In this document: positions 14,812 through 18,344 of the stretch, one piece after another | Layout: each line of letters opens with the position of its first letter | Numbering within the stretch: position 1 is the stretch's first letter | Origin: Ruminococcus sp. UBA4240 | GTDB taxonomy: Bacteria; Bacillota; Clostridia; Oscillospirales; Ruminococcaceae | Direction: 5' to 3' | Assembly: GCA_002395525.1 (NCBI GenBank) | Contig: DGXE01000058.1 | Coordinates: 4,721 to 23,064, forward strand | DNA length: 18,344 nucleotides | Translations under genes and position numbers: made by a program | The notes under the pieces: model-generated | Told to the model about the DNA's origin: nothing | The model's input: the letters and a program-made list of their open reading frames with translations, nothing else | The model's database searches: none

Positions 14812-15930
14812 ATGAAAAAAAGCACTGCATTAGCGGCTGTCTGCCTTGCCTGCCTGACAGCTGCCGGCTGTTCCCGGAGCACTCAGGCTCCTCAGAGCGG
14901 ACAGCCCGAACAGACCACCACAGCAGCCTCCCGGAGCACGGAGGGCACAGCCATCCGCTTTACGGATCAGGCGGGCAATGAGATAGAGCTTGACCGCCCT
15001 CCCCAAAGGGTCATCATCTCCTCCATATTCCCCATACCCTCGGTATTTGCGCTGTTCCGTGGCAGCGGAGCGGAGATAGTGGGCATGAACCCCTCCGCAA
15101 TGGAGGCTGCGGAAAACTCCTATCTGGCAGAGATATATCCCGAAATACTGAATGCAGACACCTCCTTTGTACAGGGGGGCGAGATAAACATTGAATCCGT
15201 TGCGGCACTGGATCCCGATCTTGTCATATACTCAGCCCAGAACCCGGAGGAAAAAGCCCTTTACGACAGCCTGGGCATACCCTCAGCCGCATTCTCCCCC
15301 GCAGGGCAGGGCTTTGACTGCGTGGAGACCTATATCTCATGGAATGAGCTTTTAGGGGAAATATACGGAGACAACGGCACAGCCGCCGATATTGCCGCTA
15401 AAGCCCGTGACTCCGCAAAAAAGATAACAGACGTGACTGACACCATACCCGAGGAGGAAAAACCCACAGCGGTAATACTCTTCAACTGCGCCAACGGCAG
15501 TATAAAGGCGGCAGGCACAGGCTCCTTCGGGGACTACTGGATAACTGCCGCAGGGGGCATAAATGCCGCCGCAGAGGTAAAGGGGCACGCAGATGTGAGC
15601 ATAGAACAGCTCTACACCTGGGATCCTGATATACTTCTGCTTTCAAACTTTGTCCCCGCCTCCCCGGAGCAGGTGATAAAGGGGGAGAACGACACGGATC
15701 TTACGGGGCTCAGAGCGGTGCAGGAGGGGAAGGTATACAAGTACCCCACAGGGTTTTACCGCTGGTATCCTGCCTCCTCGGATGCGCCCCTGTCCCTTGA
15801 ATGGACGGCTCTGCACCTTTCGCCCGAACGCTTTTCAGACCTTGACTTCCCCGCAGATATCAGGGCATGGTACACGGATGTCTACGGCATTACCCTTTCC
15901 GATGAGGAAGTACAGGCGCTGACAGACTGA
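14812..15930 (+). CDS. Iron-siderophore/cobalamin-type ABC substrate-binding lipoprotein
   Basis: 372 residues. A lipoprotein signal peptide ends in TAAGC with C20 as the lipidated cysteine, then a Ser/Thr/Gln-rich linker. The mature part is a FecB/BtuF-type (Peripla_BP_2) binding fold: IRFTDQAGNEIELDRPPQRV opens domain 1; INIESVAALDPDLVIYSAQN, then a long helix ~190-215, and YTWDPDILLLSNF with LRAVQEGKVYKYPTGFYRW in domain 2. Such proteins capture Fe(III)-chelates, haem or B12 for an ABC importer. No permease or ATPase gene is in the window, so it is an orphan here. ATG 14812 is chosen because it begins the signal peptide; the in-frame ATG at 14767 lies inside the EAL gene. The Shine-Dalgarno (AAGGAAAG) is rather far, 13 bases. 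Confidence 0.92.
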   Translation: MKKSTALAAVCLACLTAAGCSRSTQAPQSGQPEQTTTAASRSTEGTAIRFTDQAGNEIELDRPPQRVIISSIFPIPSVFALFRGSGAEIVGMNPSAMEAAENSYLAEIYPEILNADTSFVQGGEINIESVAALDPDLVIYSAQNPEEKALYDSLGIPSAAFSPAGQGFDCVETYISWNELLGEIYGDNGTAADIAAKARDSAKKITDVTDTIPEEEKPTAVILFNCANGSIKAAGTGSFGDYWITAAGGINAAAEVKGHADVSIEQLYTWDPDILLLSNFVPASPEQVIKGENDTDLTGLRAVQEGKVYKYPTGFYRWYPASSDAPLSLEWTALHLSPERFSDLDFPADIRAWYTDVYGITLSDEEVQALTD

Positions 15931-15943
15931 ACAGGAGAACAAT

Positions 15944-16420
15944 ATGAAGACGATAATAGTCTACTACTCCCTTGAAGGGAACACTGAGTTTGCCGCAAGG
16001 AGCATTGCCCAAAAGCTGGGCTGTGAAACCCTCCGCCTTGAACCCCAAAAGGACTACCCCACCGGAAAGGTGACAAAGTTTTTGTGGGGCGGGAAAAGTG
16101 CGGTAATGGCAGAGACCCCTGCCTTAAAGCCCTACACCTTTGACAGCGGCAGCTATGACAGGATAATATTTGCAAGCCCCGTGTGGGCATCAAACATAAC
16201 TCCCCCCATACGCACATTCATAAAGGAAAACGACCTGACGGGGAAGCGCTTTGCCGCAGTCTGCTGTCAGGCGGGGAACGGCGCAGAAAAGGTCTTTGAA
16301 AAGCTGTCCGCCCTGCTGGGTGCCCCTCTTGATGAAACTCTTGTGCTCATAGATCCGAAGGCACATCAGAATGCAGAGAATGAGGAAAAGATCGCACAGT
16401 TCTGCGACAGGCTGAGATGA
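15944..16420 (+). CDS. Flavodoxin
   Basis: A 158-residue FMN-binding electron carrier of the flavodoxin family (short-chain size). The FMN phosphate loop is at 9-14 (S-L-E-G-N-T within IIVYYSLEGNTEFAA). FASPVWASNITPPIRTFI (~84-101) is the 60s-type loop with a tryptophan that often stacks on the flavin. RFAAVCCQAGNGAEKVFEKL supplies the 90s region, with glycines for the second flavin loop. AGGAG lies 6 bases before ATG 15944. It sits between an iron-type binding lipoprotein (13-base gap) and a deaminase; flavodoxins often replace ferredoxins under iron shortage, which would fit the neighbour, but no Fur site is seen at the operon promoter. Confidence 0.93.
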   Translation: MKTIIVYYSLEGNTEFAARSIAQKLGCETLRLEPQKDYPTGKVTKFLWGGKSAVMAETPALKPYTFDSGSYDRIIFASPVWASNITPPIRTFIKENDLTGKRFAAVCCQAGNGAEKVFEKLSALLGAPLDETLVLIDPKAHQNAENEEKIAQFCDRLR

Positions 16421-16437
16421 CACCGGGGAGGTGCAGC

Positions 16438-16893
16438 ATGGACGAATACATGAAGATCGCCGCAGATGAGGCGAGACAGGGTATACAAAAGGGTGACGGC
16501 GGTCCCTTCGGAGCGGTCATTGTCCGTGACGGCGACATAGTGGGCAGGGGGCACAATATGGTGCTTGCTTCCCACGACCCCACCATGCACGGCGAGGTGT
16601 CCGCCATACGAAATGCCTGCCAAGCCCTTGGCACCCACGACCTGAGGGGCTGCACCCTGTACACCACCGCCTATCCCTGCCCCATGTGCCTGAGTGCGTC
16701 AATGTGGGCGAATATAGAGCGCATATACTACGGATGCAGGGCAGAGGACACGGCAGAGATTGGCTTTCGTGATGAGGACTTCTACAGCGCCCTTGAAAGC
16801 GGCTCCCTTCCCCTTGACATGGAGGAGAGCGGCCGGGAAGAATGCCTTAGTGTCTTTGAGGAATACAAAAAGCTGAAGGCGCAGAGATATTGA
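16438..16893 (+). CDS. Guanine-deaminase-like nucleoside/base deaminase
   Basis: A 151-residue zinc enzyme of the CDA fold, closest by eye to B. subtilis GuaD, which converts guanine to xanthine in purine salvage. GGPFGAVIVRDG (21-32) begins the core, H51-G-E53 (DPTMHGEVSAIRNAC) supplies a zinc ligand and the proton-shuttling Glu, and PCPMC (80-84) the two zinc cysteines. The usual HAE is HGE here, a tolerated change. The C-terminal part (EIGFRDEDFYSAL) matches the GuaD-type FxD segment. ATG 16438 is preferred over 16417 because of a strong GGGGAGGTG. It is the last gene of the EAL operon. tRNA adenosine deaminase is an alternative but fits the C-terminus less well. Confidence 0.9.
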   Translation: MDEYMKIAADEARQGIQKGDGGPFGAVIVRDGDIVGRGHNMVLASHDPTMHGEVSAIRNACQALGTHDLRGCTLYTTAYPCPMCLSASMWANIERIYYGCRAEDTAEIGFRDEDFYSALESGSLPLDMEESGREECLSVFEEYKKLKAQRY

Positions 16894-16894
16894 A

Positions 16895-16927
16895 ACAGGA
16901 GCCGTCTGATCCGGCTCCTGTTTTTTT
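16895..16927 (+). terminator. Intrinsic terminator of the EAL operon
   Basis: ACAGGAGCCG (16895-16904) pairs perfectly with CGGCTCCTGT (16912-16921) around a 7-base loop and runs into T16921-T16927. It begins at the deaminase stop codon. Confidence 0.95.
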
Positions 16928-16938
16928 GGGAACAGCTA

Positions 16939-16967
16939 TTGACATTCTGATAATTTTATGATAAAAT
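16939..16967 (+). promoter_or_regulatory. Sigma-A promoter of the toxin-antitoxin pair
   Basis: TTGACA (16939-16944), a 17-base spacer, then TAAAAT (16962-16967), with an extended -10 TGA (16959-16961). It lies only 20 bases before the antitoxin start, so the leader is very short. Confidence 0.9.
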
Positions 16968-16987
16968 ATTATCAAGGAGGTGATAAT
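16948..16987 (+). promoter_or_regulatory. TGATAAT repeats over the toxin-antitoxin promoter (probable operator)
   Basis: The heptamer TGATAAT occurs at 16948-16954, inverted (ATTATCA) at 16968-16974, and again direct at 16981-16987, immediately before the antitoxin ATG and overlapping the ribosome binding site. The first two form an inverted repeat enclosing the -10 box. Phd/YefM antitoxins repress their own promoters through such palindromes, so antitoxin or toxin-antitoxin complex binding is the simplest reading. Confidence 0.6.
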
Positions 16988-17251
16988 ATGATAGACATCA
17001 GACCTATATCCGATCTTCGCAATCATTTTAGCGAGATAGAAGCTGCCGTTTCCAACGGCTCACCTGTATTCCTCACCAAAAACGGCTACGGCTCCATGGT
17101 GGTCATGAGTATAGACCAGTATGAAAATCTTACTAACAGTGATATTGTGCGGGCTCTTGAAGAAGCAAGCATAAACGCACGGAAGAATCCTGCGAGATAT
17201 TCTCTGGATGAAGCCTTTGAAAAGGTAAAGGATGAGCTTGAAAAAATATAG
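16988..17251 (+). CDS. Antitoxin, Phd/YefM family
   Basis: An 87-residue antitoxin. The N-terminal half matches the Phd/YefM DNA-binding and dimerisation fold: IRPISDLRNHFSEIEAAV, then GSPVFLTKNGYGSMVVMSID and QYENL. The C-terminal half (~52-87) is a charged helical tail (ALEEASINARKNPARYSLDEAFEKVKD...), the part that normally wraps the toxin. ATG 16988 follows a perfect AAGGAGGTGAT ribosome binding site; an in-frame ATG at 16958 would lie inside the promoter. Strong translation of the antitoxin relative to the toxin (whose start has a weaker site) fits type II systems. The toxin gene overlaps by 20 bases. Confidence 0.93.
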   Translation: MIDIRPISDLRNHFSEIEAAVSNGSPVFLTKNGYGSMVVMSIDQYENLTNSDIVRALEEASINARKNPARYSLDEAFEKVKDELEKI

Positions 17252-17546
17252 TGTACGAATCACGGATGATTTCATTCAGGATACAATAGGGGTATCAGCA
17301 CGTATCAGGATAGAGTACGGCAACCCCATAGCTGCTGAAAGACTGCTCGAAAGAGTACGCTCAACAATTGAAAAGCGCTCGGAGGATCCCCTGATGTTCC
17401 CGCCGTACCCTTATATAACCAAATCAAATGACATCTACTATCACATCAACGTAGGCAACTACGCCGTTTTTTACGTAGTCATAGACGACGTGATGGAGGT
17501 GCGCAGATCCATATATGCAAGGAGATCCATAGGCGACATCATATAG
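17232..17546 (+). CDS. RelE/ParE-superfamily toxin
   Basis: A 104-residue toxin of the RelE/ParE fold: N-terminal strand and helices (KYSVRITDDFIQDTIGVSARI, then PIAAERLLERVRSTIEK), a central FPPYPYI segment, and the C-terminal sheet NYAVFYVVIDDVMEVRRSIYARRSI. The closing tyrosine and arginines (SIYARRS) correspond to the region that carries catalytic residues in mRNA-cleaving RelE-type members. Whether it cuts mRNA at the ribosome or targets gyrase like ParE cannot be decided by eye. ATG 17232 lies inside the antitoxin gene (20-base overlap) behind AAAGG, which supports coupled translation. A terminator follows 5 bases after the stop. Confidence 0.9.
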   Translation: MSLKKYSVRITDDFIQDTIGVSARIRIEYGNPIAAERLLERVRSTIEKRSEDPLMFPPYPYITKSNDIYYHINVGNYAVFYVVIDDVMEVRRSIYARRSIGDII

Positions 17547-17550
17547 CAGA

Positions 17551-17572
17551 AAAGCGGGGCAAGCCCCGCTTT
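17551..17572. terminator. Bidirectional terminator between toxin and RibU genes
   Basis: AAAGCGGGGC (17551-17560) and GCCCCGCTTT (17563-17572) form a perfect palindromic stem with A's on one side and T's on the other. It is shared by the convergent toxin gene (stop at 17546) and ribU gene (stop at 17574). T-runs are short: TTT then GTTATATT on the + strand, TTTTC on the - strand. Confidence 0.85.
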
Positions 17573-17573
17573 G

Positions 17574-18200
17574 TTATATTCTGCTTGAAGCTGTTTTCCC
17601 GCCGCTGTGCTTTATGACAGGCGAGATGTACTTGTACACAAGCATAGTGATACCTGCCGATGCCATTCCCTTTACAAAGGTGAAGGGCAGGTTGAACCGC
17701 ACAAGGCAGTCCATAAGGGTATTCACCGTGGGATCAATGGCTCTGTATGCGTTGATGATGTTTTCCATTCCCCCGAATGCCGCCGCATATATGGGGTAGA
17801 CGATAAAGTAGTTGGTCACAACACTCAGCACCGCCATGCATACCGCCCCTGCAAGAGAGCCTATGACTGCCCTTTTTTTGGTCTTCTTCGCCTTGTAGAT
17901 GAGGCCTGCGGGCACAACAAGAGCACACCCCAGAAGGAAGTTGGAAAGCTCCCCTATGCCGGCAGTGTTAGAGCCTGTCACCAGCTTTACCAGGTTCTTG
18001 ATAAGGCACACGCACACCCCGGACACAGGTCCTAAGGCAAAGCTTGATATGAGAGCAGGCAGCTCGGAAAAATCGAACTTGATAAAGGAGGGTATGAAGG
18101 GCGTGGGGAAATTCAGCATCTCCAGCACCGCCGCCAGCGCCCCCATCAGCGCCGTGACACACATAAACCGTACACCTGATACTTCTTTTTTCTTTTCCAT
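17574..18200 (-). CDS. ribU: Riboflavin ECF transporter substrate-binding component RibU
   Basis: A 208-residue integral membrane protein with about six hydrophobic helices, the S-component of an energy-coupling-factor transporter that binds riboflavin and works with the shared EcfA/A'/T module (not in this window). Family marks are KFDFSELPALISSF (41-54), GPVSGVCVCLIKNLVKL (57-73) and TAGIGELSNFLLG (79-91), then a basic loop KKTKKR and the C-terminal helices. ATG 18200-18198 is chosen because AAAAAAGGAG sits 9 bases before it; the in-frame upstream ATGs lie in the riboswitch leader. The FMN riboswitch directly upstream independently supports riboflavin as substrate. It is the only - strand gene and converges on the toxin gene. 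Confidence 0.93.
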   Translation of the reverse strand: MEKKKEVSGVRFMCVTALMGALAAVLEMLNFPTPFIPSFIKFDFSELPALISSFALGPVSGVCVCLIKNLVKLVTGSNTAGIGELSNFLLGCALVVPAGLIYKAKKTKKRAVIGSLAGAVCMAVLSVVTNYFIVYPIYAAAFGGMENIINAYRAIDPTVNTLMDCLVRFNLPFTFVKGMASAGITMLVYKYISPVIKHSGGKTASSRI

Positions 18201-18204
18201 TACA

Positions 18205-18251
18205 GATCGCTCCTTTTTTACGGGGCTGTGCCCCCCTTTGCTAAAGCGATC
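18205..18251 (-). promoter_or_regulatory. Hairpin covering the ribU ribosome binding site
   Basis: On the - strand GATCGCT (18251-18245) pairs perfectly with AGCGATC (18211-18205), extendable by two T-G wobbles, so the GGAG of the ribosome binding site is inside the stem. The enclosed loop holds a second hairpin, GGGGC-ACA-GCCCC (18234-18222). This would add translational control to the terminator. It is read directly from sequence; its function is inferred. Confidence 0.55.
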
Positions 18252-18259
18252 CGCCTCAT

Positions 18260-18288
18260 AAAAATGCCCCCTGTGGATACAGGGGGCA
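18260..18288 (-). terminator. Riboswitch-linked terminator in the ribU leader
   Basis: On the - strand TGCCCCCTGT (18288-18279), loop ATCC, ACAGGGGGCA (18274-18265), then TTTTT (18264-18260). The perfect 10-bp stem 12 bases after the aptamer is the expected FMN-controlled expression platform. Its 5' strand can alternatively pair with GGGGGCACAG at 18235-18226. Confidence 0.88.
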
Positions 18289-18299
18289 CAGTGATACTG

Positions 18300-18344
18300 T
18301 CGTACCATTGTTTCTTCCATCCGGACTATACCGTCGGTATCGGA
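18300..18344 (-). promoter_or_regulatory. FMN riboswitch (RFN element), 3' part, cut by window edge
   Basis: Reading the - strand from 18344, the sequence ACCGACGGTATAGTCCGGAT, then GGAAGAA, matches the conserved 3' end of the FMN aptamer (consensus CCGAC-GUnAnAGUCCGGAUGGnAGAA). The 5' part of the aptamer, including the GGGGCAGGGTG segment and the 5' strand of P1, lies beyond the window. It controls ribU: FMN binding should favour the downstream terminator and/or the hairpin that hides the ribosome binding site. Confidence 0.93.

Noticed and set aside
16948..16974. Fur box over the toxin-antitoxin promoter
   Set aside because: The half-sites match but the 13-base spacing does not fit the 7-1-7 layout. 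Kept only as a repeat or operator.
1..18344. CRISPR array, tRNA or rRNA genes, transposase or phage genes
   Set aside because: No regularly spaced direct repeats, no CCA-type cloverleaf sequence and no matching protein motifs were seen on either strand.

Overview
The window looks like chromosomal DNA of a low-GC-phylum (Firmicutes) anaerobe of the class Clostridia, most likely a Ruminococcus-like member of the Oscillospiraceae. This is inferred from Gram-positive-type Shine-Dalgarno sites, consensus sigma-A promoters with 17-base spacers, medium GC content with heavy use of ATA for isoleucine, a YkuI-like EAL protein and an FMN-riboswitch-controlled RibU. Almost all genes lie on the + strand; only the last gene is on the - strand. 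I see no rRNA, tRNA, CRISPR array, transposase or phage gene.

Layout. (1) 1-370 is the 3' end of ilvD. (2) 449-3566 holds a two-component system (OmpR-type regulator, membrane histidine kinase) followed by two small unknown genes. A compact, highly structured repeat-like element of about 240 bases sits between regulator and kinase, and the kinase start has no visible ribosome binding site. (3) 3636-5492 encodes a cytoplasmic LacI-type sensor domain without a DNA-binding head, fused to a diguanylate cyclase. (4) 5583-6939 carries a small membrane protein and the conserved ATPase YchF, ending in a strong terminator. (5) A near-consensus promoter at 7021 starts a packed operon: metG, a 65-residue protein, a nitroreductase, a Nudix hydrolase, prfB (without the usual programmed frameshift) and an unknown 148-residue protein. 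(6) 11996-12730 is a separately promoted secreted or membrane-anchored beta-rich protein with its own terminator. (7) 12778-13125 is intergenic and contains a second strong terminator hairpin with no evident gene in front of it. (8) An extended -10 promoter at 13126 starts an operon of a small membrane protein, a degenerate EAL-domain protein, an orphan iron/B12-type binding lipoprotein, a flavodoxin and a guanine-deaminase-like enzyme, ending at a terminator near 16927. (9) 16939-17546 is a Phd/YefM-RelE/ParE toxin-antitoxin pair with TGATAAT repeats around its promoter. (10) 17574-18344, on the - strand, is a RibU riboflavin transporter with an FMN riboswitch leader whose 5' part lies outside the window.

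Themes. Cyclic-di-GMP signalling appears twice: an apparently complete GGDEF protein, and an EAL protein that has lost several catalytic positions and is more likely a binder than a phosphodiesterase. Flavin use appears three times (nitroreductase, flavodoxin, RibU with FMN switch). The observations most worth a second look are the structured element splitting the two-component operon, the layered RibU leader (terminator plus a hairpin covering the ribosome binding site, with a competing 10-base pairing), the unexplained terminator hairpin at 12899-12945, and the degenerate EAL protein in an operon with an orphan binding lipoprotein and flavodoxin. I found no clear sign of an entirely new enzymatic system.
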